Source: Malurus cyaneus samueli (taxonomy: Eukaryota > Chordata > Aves > Passeriformes > Maluridae). Taken from it: a DNA stretch of 64,000 nucleotides. The stretch covers positions 40,590,006 through 40,654,005 of the forward strand of contig CM019217.1 of assembly GCA_009741485.1 (NCBI GenBank), read 5' to 3'. The notes beneath the pieces were generated by a model. The model saw only the letters and a list, made by a program, of their open reading frames with translations. It did not search any database and was not told the DNA's origin. Positions 27,281-44,000 of the stretch are shown piece by piece; positions within the stretch are counted from its first letter, which is position 1, and each line of letters opens with the position of its first letter. The position numbers and the translations under genes are program-made.

Positions 27281-28105
27281 CACTCGTAACTTCTGTGATG
27301 ATGAACAAATTCAAATGCTCTGTTTCATTATATGTTCTGTGGAAAGCAAGCTGAAAACAGTCTTTCTAGAGAGCTGTTAGTGAAGAAGTGATGTAAAATG
27401 GTCAAAAATTCTTTCATATGCAAAGTGTTAGCATATGAAACCAAGTTATAAGCCCCAAGGAAATAATTGCAGATTCAAAACAAAAATCACCTTTAGTTTT
27501 TGTTTTATAAACAGAAAGAAAGCAAAGCAAAGATTCGCTATCAAATTAAAGTTTTCTTTCCATGTTATTTTGCTCATTATTCAAAACTTAGATCATGATT
27601 TGTAAAATGCCAAGTTCTTCAGGAGCACAGAATTGCAGTGGAATCATTGTTAAGATAATTGTTCAATTTTTATCTTTTTATGTATGACAATTAAATTTCT
27701 CAATGTAATTTTAAAAGTACCTTGCCATTTTTATTTGAACAGTAGGAGAACAAAAATTGAGCCTGTAGCAATTTTTTTTTACTGTCATCAAATGTATTTT
27801 CCTAAAGAGAAAAGAACCCTTTTCTGTTCTTTTTGCTGTTGAGGTTTGAAGGCTCTTTTTCAAAGATACTTGTGTGTGTCAGTACAGATGCAGGTATTTT
27901 TTAATTACTTAGCTTGTGAGTTAGTCAATAAAACACTAAATACTTGTCAACATGCAGTGTCAAATAGCTCTGTTTATACTTCACCATCCCTTTTCAAACA
28001 CTGCTTACAACATTAAGTTCTCTTTTTATTGAGCAGTTTGCTTTAATTAACTAAACAAACATTGAACTTGATAGAATAAGCTAGGGACATTTATTTTGTA
28101 GTTGT

Positions 28106-28140
28106 AAAAAAACCCAAACCAAACAACCAGACAAAACTCA
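28106..28140. repeat. AAACC low-complexity tract
   Basis: A/C-rich tract beginning aaaaaaacccaaaccaaac. No flanking element was recognised. Confidence 0.75.
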
Positions 28141-29599
28141 CCACTACCAACAAAAAATGCTATCCATAAAATTCTAACTCTCTCAGTGTCATCATGTGTG
28201 AACTCTATTGAAATACTAATGTCTCAGTAAAAATAACCACAGGGGTATTTTATCCGTAGTTTCATGAAAAAGAAGGGGGAAATCATAACACAGACACTCA
28301 TTTATTTAGAAAATATCTGTGGTACCTAAAGATATCATATGCCACAGTGAATCAGTTAAGGGGCTGAAACAGGTAAGTGTGCTTCAAAGCAATATCTAAT
28401 AGTTTAGTGTAGGGAATGTAAAATTAAACTAGTCTCTAGACTGCATTGTAGCAGCTGAATTTTTATATACTCCATCCTATGCCCTATTTTGTTCACAAAT
28501 ACCTTTGGCAGAGATTAGGCAAAAAAAATCTAGACAGCAATAACAATATCCATTTTCCAGATAAAATGTAAGTACCTGTAGTGCAGCTCTTTTGAATAGC
28601 TGCTCTTTCATCTTTGACTAATAATCCTGTTGAAGAGGAACACTTTGTATTCAGCTAGTAAGGGGGAAAAAGTAAATTGATCTTCTGCTTCATATACTTT
28701 AGAAAGAGATAAAGATCAAAACATCCAATAAGGAAGGTTTTTTGGTTTTTTTTTTTTTTTAAGTTAGTTAGGAGGTTTATTTTGAATGGAAATCCAGTTG
28801 TATTGGTTTGCATCATCAAAGTTAAAAATTAAATCTTAAAGAGGAGCCCTTTTTCAATCTTTGCAGTGGCAACACGTAAATATATTGATGTTTTGGTAGA
28901 AATATTGTCTGTGTAACCAATGTGCTAACATAGAAAGCTATACTTGCCTTAAAAGAGGCAAGTTATTGATACTCTTATCAGATAGGTTAATTTTTAGGTG
29001 GATTATTTTTTTGTCTTGATGAGCAATTAGCAGAATCACCTGAAGCAATGAGTCGTGCAATGCAAAATTCAGTTGCCCACACATCTTTGGATGAAGAAAG
29101 ACAGTGAGACATATGTTTTTTTGAATAATATTTTGAGTGTATTTAAGGAAAGAAAACTGAGAAATTAAAGGGAATTTTATAGAGATTTCAATTTTCATGT
29201 TTAAATTTCAGTCTACAAAAAGACTCAAGATATTATAGTGAAAGTCATCTTAAATGAAATGTGTGCATAAAAACATTGAGATTATATCCTCTGGATAAAA
29301 ACAGAAACTGGAAAATGAGGACAGAAAAAAAAGAAATCCCGATAAATTCAGAAAGTTGTAGGTGAGATCATGGAAAAATGAAAGAATAGCCATAATGAAC
29401 CAGAGGTTAATGTAGCCCAGTATTTTGTAACTGATAACGTCCCAAGGATAGAATGTAAGAATAAAGCAGAAAATAGTATTTTCCATCAAAGTTCTTTTAC
29501 TGTGCAACTTAACAGATTTCACGAGTGAGGTATTGTAGCTGAAGATTTTGGTTTTGCAAGATTTTGATAAATTGTTCATGGATGTGAGGAATTTACAGA

Positions 29600-30250
29600 G
29601 AAGGTTACAAAGTTTGTGAAGGAACAAATGGGGAAGAACTGGTTGGGGATATGAAGGGGAGGTCAACCTTGGCTGCAGTGACCAGGAGATGGCAGAGCCG
29701 AGGAGCCTGAGAGGTAAAAAGCGATACAACCATGGGCTTCAGGAGAGGAGACTTCAGCCTGTTCAAGTCTGTGCTTGGAAAAATCCCACAGGAGATCATG
29801 CTGAAAAACAAAAGGGGTCTAAGAAAGATGGCTGATTTTCAAGGATGACTTCCTCTGTGCTCAAGAACAGGCTTTCACTATGAACAGTAAATCAAAAGCT
29901 GCCAGAAGTTTGTATTAATGAACAATGAGTTCTTGGCAGGATTCAGGTAAGAGGAAGAAGGGTGTAAGGAAGGACAGGTGACTCGGGAACAGCATGGAGA
30001 CACTGTTTGAATATGCAGATTAGGAATGATGAAGCCATCCCAGAACTGGATATGGTGAGAAAAATGAAGGTCTACGGATTTTCAGGACTATATCAGTAGC
30101 AAAAAGAAAGACAGGGGAAAATATGGACTTTTTGATGTGCTGGGCATGGGGCTCAGTGCCAAAAGAAGTTGAAGAGGGTGATGTACTGAAAGCTTCCTTT
30201 GCCTCAGTCTTGACCAGAAGTATTCACTTCCAGGAATGCCAGATCCCTGA
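29600..30250 (+). mobile_element. CR1 LINE fragment (ORF2 upstream of reverse transcriptase), decayed
   Basis: The + strand carries the ordered phrases of CR1 ORF2 between endonuclease and reverse transcriptase: a ctgcagtgaccaggagatgg segment, gggcttcaggagaggagact, gctgattttcaaggatgact, gaacaatgagttcttggca, ggacaggtgactcggg, then atgtactgaaagcttccttt and gcctcagtcttgacc. Stops and indels fill every frame. Neither element end is present. The minus-strand open frame across 29250-29729 is an antisense by-product, not a gene. Confidence 0.8.
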
Positions 30251-30731
30251 AATCAGTTTAGAGCAGTAATATTTGTTTAATGTATCACTGAATCTAATGA
30301 GAAAAATTGAAGAAAAATGAGGATTTTTTTGGTGTCTGCTCATTACAAAGGATGACAGCACTTCCACAGGATGTTATTTCATTTGTTAATTTTTGCAGAG
30401 ATTTAACTTTTCTCTGTGATCAGATCCAATCCTTAATAACTTTTCTTCTGTAGAAAATTGTCACAGCTAAAAAGACTTTTTGCTTCTACAGAGTTTAGCT
30501 AGTTGTTAAAAGTTGTATTTTCTTTTACAGTCGCTATATATGTGGCAAGATTAAACAACTCCACCATTCACAAGTATAATATTTGAATTTCAGATTACTG
30601 TCAGATATTCTGGTTTAATATTTGTGATGTCTGATATTTGGATCGTGGCTTTGTAGCCAAGATGATGAATATAATTACTGAAGAGATGTGGGCTTAATTA
30701 TGATTACCTTGTTTTTAATCTTTCCTGGTAG

Positions 30732-30908
<177 letters not shown>

Positions 30909-33215
30909 TAAGCAGATTTGTTGTTGCTGTTTGATATTTTTGTGTATTGCATTACAGCTTAATAGAAAAAGATATGTATTTTTTTTACTTCATAGTTCTC
31001 ATTCAAATAACCTTAAAACTAATGAAATAAAATAATTTTAATGTATTGCTTCTACATAAATAATAACTATTAAAAGGTGTAAAGATAGTCCAGAGGACTT
31101 GCTTTGCACTTGTGATGTTATGCAGAACAGTAGGAGGGTTTACACATACATATATACACAGATAAAGTAGGTTTGGTATTAACTTACCTGGAGAACAAAT
31201 TGGGAAAAACAAGTGTGTAAGTCTCTTGTGTTAAGAATGTTTTCTTGAATGCAAGGTTAAAAGGATGCATTTTCCTGAAGGTCTTGTAATTAACATGGGC
31301 TTCCAAATTCACATTTATTATATTGAAATCTAACCATGATTTTAACAAATTAACCTGAGGCATCTGGATTTGTAATCTTGATCTTTACATTTTCCTACAT
31401 CTGTTCAAGTTCCAGGTAACACTTCACTGAATTTTGTACTTGGACAAAACTTAACTGCTTTGCTATGGGTGCCCACAAGATAGGCCTTTACCTTCCCAAC
31501 AACTGTTGTACCCTCTCCAGCTGTTTTTCCTATATAGACAATTTTATTTTCTAAAATAGTTTAAGCAGTTCTTCTCCACTGATGAAGTGTCTGCTTCATC
31601 ACCAGTGAGGTTTAATATCTTGTTTTTTTTCTTTGAGTGCTTTCAGGTTATTTCAAATCATATTTGTCTTTAACTTCTTTGTCTCCCTTTCTGCAGTAAA
31701 CTACCAGTGTTTGTCATTTCATGTTGTTACTTAATCCTATCCAGAATCATGTTTGACCTCAATCTTCTCCAAATTTACTTTGCATTAAGAGGCTCTATTT
31801 GTCTCCTGAGGCATGCTCTAGCCCTACTTTCCTGGCCACTGCTGTTGCCATCATTCTCTGTTTTGTTAGATATTAATCAGTTGCATAGAACCTTCTTAGG
31901 TTTGATATCTACTTCGAGAATGCTGAAACATTTTCTGTTATTCCTATCTTTCATTTATATACATACGAATACAGCTTCCAAGATTATTTTGGCTTTTAAT
32001 ATGATTTGTTCTTATTTTAATAGCTTTTTCCCCTTTTCTGTTTTTAATATGTTCACATTTTTAATTACTTTGACATTTCATGCTTGTTTGCAGTTCTATA
32101 AACTTGTTGTCTCTGCTGTTATGTTTCTTAAGGAAGCTGCCTTATAATATTTATCTATATTTCAGCTTTTTTTCCCCCAAGTTCTTCCCCTCCTGACCCA
32201 CAAAACTTTGTACATAGAGTGTTGTCCCTGAGCTAATACATAGCATCAACAGATTTTCCTCCAAATTTTTCTTCTGGGATTATTTTCAGTCATTTAAAAA
32301 GCCAGGTAGGAGCTACTGGCTAAACTAGTGAGAAGGCTGAAGTGCAAATTTATTAATATTTTACTTCCTGAAGATAGAGCAGAATTATTGGCAGGCTGAA
32401 CATGTTAGTAGGTCCTTGACCAACATTCTCCTGTTTTGTGGGTTTTGGTCTACCCTAAATTATTAGCATATATATATTCTTACCAACACATTCCTTTCCA
32501 ATCCCAATGTGTACATAATGCCACAAAGGTGCATAGCTAGAGTTAAAATTCTACGATTCTTCCTTTTTGGCTCAGTTCAGCACATAAAAAGGCAAAACTG
32601 AACTAAAGTTGAAGAAGCTTTTCTGCAAGACTAGAAAATCAAGAAACATAATTTGAGAAAGGTGAAGGAGGACAAATCTAGATTTTTCTGGTGATAAAGT
32701 GTCTGTCAGGAAATTGTTTTTTTCATCTGGAAACCACTGTAAACCTCAGATAGCTGCTATTCCAAAAGCTGGCACTGAAATGGTGACTGCCTAAATGATT
32801 TTGGATGTGGATATTTTGGTGAGCAAAGAAGAGGAAAAGGAGGCCCTTTGAGCAGTAGAATCATTTGCTGTGTATGTTGTGGATAACTGGAGTTAAATCC
32901 ATTGAGATTAAAGGTGAAATTAGCAGCTCTTCCACAGTTCAGATCTGTACTTCTAAGGAATAATCTTCTTAAGCATAGGCATGATGGTCAGTACTTGTAG
33001 CTGTGATAATGACTAATTAATATAATGATACTTGTATTAACTGGAGAGTTAGTCAAAAGGTTAATGGGATAATGAGAGTACGGTGATCACAAAGATCTAA
33101 TGTGAAGGTTCAATGAAAACAATGTAATTAGATTTTAAGTTCTTTCTTGGTTTCCATTCATGTACAGCTAAATTTTTTCTAGGAAAAAAATAATATATTT
33201 TAGGCTAGTATGCAA

Positions 33216-33285
33216 TTATATATATATATATATTTATGTAATTTTTTTTTTTTTTTTTAGGGTTTTTTTTTTTTTTTTTTTTTTT
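33216..33285. repeat. (TA)n followed by T17 and T23 homopolymers
   Basis: A short (TA)n array is followed by 17 T (33242-33258), the linker aggg, and 23 T (33263-33285). Such a stack is prone to length change and to assembly error. Confidence 0.9.
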
Positions 33286-34261
33286 AGTTTTAAATTATCT
33301 GGCAGTGTAGTAAAGAATAATGAGCTTCTCTTGGAGTCTTGAAAATACAGTTAATGAGCACTGTAAGGGACTTGTTTTATAGTGAAAAAGTCAGGCTACT
33401 CTTATACAAATATTATGGTAACAAGAATATTGTAAGCAATACTATAAGTTGCTATTTAACACTTTTTCATATAAACTACAGAAAAAAAAAACTAAATAAA
33501 AAGTTATGATGGGGAAGAAGGAGTAGCTTGTAACATAGTTTTAATTATTAGTATTTACATAAGGTGTACAATTTTGGCATTATATGATTCTGAGATTACA
33601 GGACAAAATAAATTTTAGTCTGTCAGTTTGATCTTTAATTTTCTTCTAATATATGTGATACTTAAATAAGGTCAGCATTTTTGGTACCTTAGGGTAAAGA
33701 AAAGAGAGCCTAGTCCCTCAACCAGATATTAATTGGGAATTTATAGGGTCTGAAAAATTGTTTGCGCACTTTGTTTTTCCAAAGTATCTCAGTTTATTAG
33801 AAGAGTTGTTATATACAGCAATAGGAGAGCCGAGTTCAGTGTAGATATTACCTGTTTCTTTTTTAAACACATATATTCTCCCTGGAATCAAGACAGCTTG
33901 AATAGTCTTGGACTTCCTGTCCCCCATCACACCTGACTGAAATAAGATTCAAGAGGTTTTACAGCAAGTGTAAGAGGTATTGAATAGCAACATAACTGCA
34001 ATATTTAGAATCAACTGTCTCACATTGCTTTTGAATTGAAAGATAAGGGATAGAGTATTCCCTCAACTATGTGTTATACATTACTTTGCTAAATGCAAAC
34101 ATGCAATGTCTCCCATTTTTAACCTATTATATAATGATCTGAGCTTGTAAAGCAAGCTTCTTTAGGTTAAGATGTTAGAACATACCTCTTTGAAAGTCAG
34201 TGTGAACTACCATATTAATTGTCTACTTAAAATTTCATTTCTGGGGTTAATTATGGCAGTT

Positions 34262-34330
34262 ACACACACAAAAAACCCAAACCAAAACAAACCAATCAAA
34301 CAGACAAACAAAAGCAAACAAACAAAACAA
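34262..34330. repeat. AAACC/CAAA low-complexity tract
   Basis: Begins with acacacaca, continues with aaacccaaaccaaaac and then caaacaaa units. It is the longest of the A/C-rich tracts in the window. Confidence 0.8.
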
Positions 34331-36413
34331 GCCCCCCCTGCCTCAAACCCCAAAAGTGATTCAAATTAACCCCAGACTTTACATTGAACTTGTCACAACA
34401 AATTAACCTTTTAGACTGAGCCCATAACTGCACTTACATTTCAATTGTCTGCATGCCTTGGTTGCACAATTCTTTCTTAGTGGAATATTGCAAATAGGCT
34501 TCAGGGTAATATGAAATAAAAATTATAATGCAAAACAAGGATTCAAAAATATTCCTAGGTGTATAGACACAGAGTTGCTGAGGAAAGAGGAAAATGGAAG
34601 CGATTAGAGGAAAGATGGGGCAAGAAATAAACCCTACAAAGAACCTCTGTATCTAGAAAAACATTGCTAAAGGGAGAGGATCTACTATATAAATAAGGGG
34701 TAGTAAAAGAAGACATATTTTCATCTGAGCAGGTCCTCTCCTCACTTTCACATCTCCTAACAGCCCTTTAATAGCTAATTTAGCAACAGTAACATTCTGT
34801 CATTCAGGGTGAGATTTTATTTATTAGTTTAGGAAGTGTTTAATTTCAGTTATAATATTTTCTAAAACTTTCTTAACAATAATTTTGCCTCAAAAATACT
34901 GCCTACTTTTTGCCCAAATAAAAGTCATACATTTCTTTTTCTATTCAATGAAAATACTTTTAAATTGTACTGTTAAAAAATTCTCTTCACATGTGCTCAG
35001 TGGAAGTCTGTCAAGGTGTGGTAGTCAAATACCCCTTAGATTTTATTGCAATGAGAAAGTTTCACTGACACAAAAAGAGACAAGAAATATCCTGGCATAT
35101 GTAGTCAGTACACAATTAATTGTAGTGCTTTACTATTGGTCCCAAAAGTTGTTTCTGTTGCTGAGATGCTTGAGAGTGTTCAGTGTTGGCAATCCTATTT
35201 CCGAGGAACTGGAGCTCCTTGCTTTTCCAGAGACAAGGCGGAAAAATTTGTCTTTGCTGCAATGGGAAATGTGCAACACAGGGGTAGGCTACCTAAGAGA
35301 CCTTGTGTCAGGAAATGCTGAAGAGGCAGAGATGAAATTTGGATTTTAAGGAGTGAAGCAGAGCGACACTGGGAGCTGAGGTGCCAAAAAATGTCAAGAC
35401 CACTGAACGTGCAGTCAAGTGGGGCTCAGTTGAAAGAACACAGTGGGGAAGGAGAGATCTCAGAATGGAGCACACAGGTGCCATGCAAGAGGAGATAGAG
35501 CAGGGAAGAAATGGAGGGGAAATAGGAGTGGGAACATCAGGCTTGAGATCAAAAATAAAGATCCACTTCTATGAAAGCAAAGTCCTTTCCAGAAAATCAA
35601 TAGAAACCTTAAATCTCTGAGTTTTATGTGCTCTTCCTCTCAGTTGGTAGTCTAAGAAACAAAAAGCCATATTATCTAATGTTTAACCTTCTTCCATGTT
35701 GTTTTATTACATTTTTGCAATTTGTATGTTGGGGTTATGTTGAAAAGACCATCCTCTCTAACTGGGTTTAAAATATCCTTGGAACTGACTGATTTTTTCA
35801 TCCTATCTGAGATAAAGCACATTTGTGTATTTCTTGCAATGTAGAAATCTAAGGCATTTCCATGATCTAATGGGACAGCATGCTGAGACGTTTCATGTAA
35901 ATAGTTGAATAGGATTTGAAAATATTTAATCTTATGCCAAAGCAGACACAGTTAATTTTTGATCTTGTTATCTTCTTTCATTATCAAATGACACTTCATC
36001 CTCTACCCAGCTGTGTTTTGTGACAACCTAAGTATTCCACATTTTTAGAGCTGCATTAAATGAAACTGTAGCAAATAGGAAGTACACTTCTTTAACATTA
36101 TTATGCCTAATTTTTTTTATTGTTGGAAACAACCTTAAGCTACTTCCCTCTAGAAATAATTAAAGACAACATAAATAGTTATTCATCTAAAAATTAGCAT
36201 AGCGGGATTTTAAAATCTTGCTTAACCAAGTAATAGAAATATGTCCACTGTGATGTCATATGTCCTCTCTCTGCCACCACTGATGTGTGATATGTAGGGA
36301 ATTTTTAAATGGTAAGCATATACTGCAATGTGTTTTCAAACCTTGCAATGTGATGTCAACAATTATTATATTTTGTTAATAAAGAAATTCATAAGATCAG
36401 TCTTATACATAGA

Positions 36414-36930
36414 TCCATCAGGAAGGAAGGGACCCATCAGGATTATTGAGTCCAGCACCTGGCTCTGCACAGGACATCCCAACAGTCACACCATGTGCCT
36501 GAGAGCATTGTCCAAACACTTTATGAACTCTGTCTGTCTTGTTGCTGTGACCACTTCCCTGGGATCCTGTTCCAGTGCCCAGCCGCCCCCTAGGTAAAGA
36601 ACTTTCTCCTGATATCCAACTTAAACCCACCCTGACACAGTGTCATGCTACTCCCTCAGGTCCTGTCAGCACAGAGAAGAGGATCAGTGCCTGCCCCTCT
36701 TTCTTCCTTCACAAGGAAGCTGCAGACTGCAATGATCTCTCCCCTCAGTCTCCTCCAGGCTGAAAAGACCAAGTGCCTTCAGCCCCTGCTCATACATCTT
36801 CACCTCAAAACAATTCCTCATCCTTGTGGTCCTGCTTTAACAGCTCAATATTTTTTTTTTATACTGTGGCACCCAAAACTGCCCCCAGCACTAGAGGTGA
36901 AGCTGCTCCAGAGTAGAGCAGAGCAGAGTT
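36414..36930 (-). mobile_element. CR1 LINE 3' region, inverted and decayed
   Basis: On the + strand the segment starts catcaggaaggaagggaccc and continues through phrases typical of the complement of the CR1 3' end: gtccagcacctggctctgca, cctgttccagtgccc, aaagaactttctcctgatat, ctcctccaggctgaaaagac, tcagcccctgctcatac, cacccaaaactgcccccagc and gctgctccagagtagagcag. The element therefore lies on the minus strand, opposite to FSTL5. The short 3' terminal repeats of CR1 are not obvious at 36400-36414. It explains the open frames on both strands here. Confidence 0.85.
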
Positions 36931-37344
36931 TTAGGCAGGTAGAATGGATTGTTGATAGGTGTTTTGAAAAGAGGGAAAAGGTGGAGATGAAATGTTAAGG
37001 TTTGTGAAACAGGGCAGTTACAATCTCTTTACAACATATCATGACTTACTGATTATACATTATTCATATTTTATAAAGAAATCTAAGGAAAAAGAAAAAC
37101 CTGATTACTCAACCACAAACAATTAAACTCGAATAGAGGCTGTTTTCATTGATACCACAAGCAGCGAAAAGAGGTTTTTCTCAAAGAATATTTTTTCTGC
37201 TTCATAAATTTTCTGAGACAGAGTTCTGCATCTCACTGAATATCTGACTAATACCACACCTGTGTACTGTTATATATAGCTGCAGGGGTTTCTTCAATTG
37301 CTTATAATTATTTTTCTCTAAATGAAGATAATGTTCTTCGCTAA

Positions 37345-39530
<2,186 letters not shown>

Positions 39531-40235
39531 TAATCAGTATTTAAAATATGACACATTAAATAAATTAAAATGAGTTTGTGTAGTTAATTTTAAATAAATA
39601 AAAGTTCAGTTAATGGCATCCAAGAGTCACTGAAGGCAGTGAGCAATCTGCAGTATATTTAGAAATAAAATAAAATAAAATCTCTGATTCATTCTGTGAA
39701 TCAGTGTATTTTTTACATTGCTGTTACATTTTTGGTAGTTTCCTCATGATAGATGTGTTGCATATGAAGGGAATGTGAAGGGATAAAGGAACTGCATATC
39801 TATGTATGGCAGAGTATTAATGTGGGTGCCAGTGGCTGATGGGGTGTGGGAGGAAGACCTTTCCTTCCTCTATGTTCCTGAGATACACCAAGCACCAAAA
39901 TTGGCCCTCATAACACAAGAGTAATCACAAGATGTGATCTCACCTGCTGAAGTGCCCACAGGTCCAGAGCAGCTGCAGTTTGCCTATGCTGTCTTGTGCC
40001 TGGCTGACTGTGGTTCTTCAGGAAACAGAGCAAGAGTGAGCACACTCACTTGCTGTGTTGGGAGCTGAGTGTGCCAAAGAAACCGCTACTGAAAAGTGGC
40101 TTTGTTTATCCTCAGTTAAATGGTAGTTGCATTTATAAACTCTGTTTACCTATTGTCTAACTTGGTATTTCTTTCCTCTTACCTCACTTACCTCTGCTCA
40201 GAAAAAATTCAGTCCTCAGTTTATACTTCACCCAT

Positions 40236-40280
40236 TTTTTGTTTGTTTTAGTTGGTTTGTTGGTTTTGTTTGTTTGTTCT
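40236..40280. repeat. TTTG/TTGGTT low-complexity tract
   Basis: T/G-only units such as tttgtttgttttagttgg and ttttgtttgtttgtt, the opposite-strand form of the AAAC tracts elsewhere in the gene. Confidence 0.8.
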
Positions 40281-41037
40281 TTTGGATCTGCTACTTAATG
40301 AATGCTATATATTTATTAGAAATATATGTACTAAAATGATAGTTCTCTTATTAGTGAGTGTGATTGCAGTAGCTGGAAACATTCTTGTTTATTTAGAAGC
40401 TCATTCAGCAGTGCCAAGTACTGGACAGGATACCAGAGGCAGAATTAGTAGCACTGCAACTCTGCCTGACAATTCCAAGGCATAGGACATTGACTTCAGC
40501 TATATATAGGTTTAATATGCTTTAAATGTTTGAGAGGAAATCTTCCATGCAGAAAAAGATTATAATCTAAATGTTGATATCTTTACTTAGCTGCTTTTAG
40601 TAACACTAATTATAATTGTCTTTTAAAAAGTCTTAACATGGGGTTTTTAAAGTGTCATGAAAATTGCTGCTCAGCCATTTCTGAGATGGCACCTGAGGAT
40701 AAGTGTGTTGTTTGATCATGCTGAGTTTCTGTTAATGTGAAGCTGGGCCAATAACTTGGCCACTTCCATTTGCCTTTTCCATTGAGTGAAAATTGTAAAT
40801 ATCGCCACATTTCAAGACCCTGACAAATTCTAGCTTGTATATGTTCTGTTAAAACTTGTTCGGCCTAAACAAAAAAAAAAATATTTATAGCAAACCACCC
40901 AGTTCACAAGTGTTCTAGTTAAGTGATTTTATCTTTGGAAGACCTGATTTGCTGTAAATATGTAGGGATATCCACAACAATGCAAAACACTTTTTTCAGT
41001 CCTTAATGTGATATAATAATTTTCAGTCTGCTGACTT

Positions 41038-41074
41038 TCATAAAGTCACATGCAGGATTCATAAAGTCACATGC
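41038..41074. repeat. 17-bp direct repeat, 20-bp period
   Basis: The 17-mer ttcataaagtcacatgc occurs at 41038-41054 and again at 41058-41074, separated by three bases. Confidence 0.9.
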
Positions 41075-44000
41075 CATGCAATGAACACTGCTGGTAACAA
41101 ATGCTTTAATATCTAGCAGTAAGTTGTTAGAATGACCACTGGTGTCATGAAAGATGTAAATGAAGGAAAACAGAACATAAACCAAATTATTTCTAATATA
41201 ATACATCCAAAAGATATAGTCTTCTTCCTTCCTATAAAAGTAATTTACTCTGCAAGTTTTATGTTGAAGTGAAGCATTTTACCATTATTCTCCTTGGACT
41301 CTGAATATGGTTTCCTAAAAATTCCTACATGTCTAAATTCTCATCTAACCCACAGCTGCATAATTATAACATTCAAATTTAGGTGTAGCAGATATTAACA
41401 TATTAAACTCCAATTTGTTCTGAAATCCATTTTGGTACATGGAAGACTAAGGTACATATAAGTACAAAAAACAGTGACTTTCAATATCATTGCCATGGCT
41501 GCATGAACAAGTTTCCTTAACAGGTGCAAATTTTCATAGATGGAGTTTAAAAAGCTGATGTTGTTTTTTTAAAAAAATTCCCTTGCAGGAAGGATTGCTA
41601 GCGTTAGAGAACTGATACTACAAATAGTGGGGCCTCATTGTTAACTCTTCTCTGCTTGTTTTTGTATTTCTCCCAAAACTCTTGTTCATTCATGAAGTTA
41701 GGGATTATTGGGGAATCAAATTATTTAGGAAATACCACTTGGATAGGATTGTGGGCTTTTTTTTTTTTTTTTTTTACCCCACCCACACATATTAAGCACA
41801 ATGCTACAGCTACTTTAATTTTAAGCCTTCTGATTAGGTCACAAGTTGCATTCTAAAGATAGCTTCTGGTGAATATGATTCCATATGAGTTGATATAAAC
41901 TATTTTTGTCATTGATGACATTTTTATAAATTATTTTCCTTTTATCCTCCTTTAAAAGAATAAAGCAGACACATTTACTTTCTAATTTTTTTTTTTTGGT
42001 TTGTTACTAGAGAGCTCCCTTTTGGAAATGTTAGGTTAGTGTTTTGAATAAAATAAGATCAAATTCTCACCAGCTTGTCAGTTTATCTGGGCTTTTCTGC
42101 TTTTTGATGTCACATAAGATAAAAATCAAACAAAAATAAAAGCGTTTCTAAACATTGATTTGCTATTGAGAGTTTAGTGAGGGCTTTACAGTTGAATTCT
42201 AAAATATAAAGTACAATTGCACTGCCTTGAGCATGAAAGTAATTTCAAAAGCCACACAAGAAATACAGAATATGATTCCATTACCAGTACATGTATTTTA
42301 TTTCCTAGAAATAGTCAGAGTAAATGTTTACTTTTTTACTTATCTGGTCCATTGTTTGTGTGCGTGCAAAAACTTTTGGGGTTTCATGTTACTTTGCCCA
42401 ATAAACAAAATTTCGATTATTTTTCTGTGGAATTTTGCTTTTAATACATCCCAAATTTATGGAAAACTCAGTTCAGTGTTTTGAGAAAAATAAAAAATCT
42501 GTGGCAGACAGGGCATGGCTACTTCACTTCTCTGCAAATGGGTAATTTAAACAGCTCCTAAGAGAAATATTGTATTTTCTGGTACCTTTGACTAAATGAA
42601 AATTAGTGTCATTATGGATAAGTAGATTATTAAATAATAAGTAAACTTTTGCCTGACCTGCCTGTCTAAAAGTGGTATGGACTGCTTGGTTTTCAAAATT
42701 CTCAACAATGTTACAAATGCATGTAATGCACAGGTCTGTATTATGAAAAGAAAAGAAGTGAACAGCAAAGCTATACTGAATTGTGGGAAATGTGATGCTA
42801 ATAGGAAAAGTAAAATTATACAATATGGAGGTTGATCTGAGGGTGCTAGGACTTTGTTTATTTTAAAGTTTCCAGTTTCAGAAATTTGAAATCTAGTTAC
42901 AAAGAAAAGTCAATATACTTTGATAATGTTTCATCATCAGGATGGCAATCTAAATGGAAGTGAATGGAAAATGCTCTGAAAATGCTTTTTCATTCAGATC
43001 TGCCCAGTAAATGCCAGCACTGAATACAGAACCTTTGTTCTGTCTCACATAGGTAAAATTTTGAATAGTGGAGGACAGTCTCAAGAACAGTTTGGCCTCT
43101 TAGCACATCAGCCTTTTTCAATGTGCATTAAAAGTAAGAATTCTGAAAATATGCTTTCAGCTTAACATTGTCTTAGGTGAGAGAAATTAAACAATCTTCT
43201 TTAAAATACTTTCACTTTAGCCACACCTTTTGCCAACTAACTAGTTCTGTAGCTGAAATTTTGTTTATTTGTTTAATAGCTGTGTCCCAGCCCATGGTTC
43301 CTTTTAGCTAGATTTGTGAAGTTATAATGGAAAGTTTTAGTTTATATTATCTATATAAATGTCTCCAACAAGTACTGGTGATAAATGTCTACTGCTGTCT
43401 ATTTTCAGATCCTGTTTAATTTCTCTGATGTTGACAATAGCAGTAACATCTAAAATACTTCTGAATGTGAGAACTGTGCTGTTTTGATTCTCTGGAGACT
43501 GCAAATTCTTTTTTTTTTGCCGTGAATTTCATTTTCCCTCAAGCTTGCAGTTAAAGCCATTGAGAATGAGATAGCTGGACTGGGTGATAGCTGAATAACC
43601 CCTGCAGTGACTGGTAAAAACATTCTGGGGATTAATGACCTGGTCTAAATCTCATTGAAGACACAAGAGTCTCCCCTACTGTCATGATCCTCTAATAATA
43701 CCTGAGAGAGCTCAGCTGTGTTGGAAGGAGTCTTTGGCGTAATCGCGTTTGTAAATACAAATAGCAGTTTAAAATCTGGTTTTAGTTTCAATTCAACATA
43801 TTTTTATTTTTCAAACAGGTATTGCATGCATTCATAGATTTAAGCATGATGGAACCATTTTATCTAACTCCATTCTATCTCCTACATTTCACCAGACATT
43901 AAATTGTATTCTGTTCTGCCTGAATACAGATCTAATGCTTTGTTTGCCTGAAGTGTGTCCTTACAGCGATGCATTTACCTGAGTCAGACATCCAGACAGT

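Noticed and set aside
29250..29729. 159-codon open frame on the minus strand
   Set aside because: Its start-distal part is AT-rich intron and its other part is the antisense of a CR1 ORF2 relic. It has no domain and no support as a gene.
31707..32147. 146-codon hydrophobic open frame on the + strand
   Set aside because: The stretch is strongly T/C-rich, which yields Leu/Phe/Ser-rich translations by composition alone. No signal peptide followed by a folded domain and no splice context.
34885..35349. 154-codon open frame on the + strand
   Set aside because: Long for an intron but without recognisable domain, and without promoter or splice context. Left as unexplained, probably chance.
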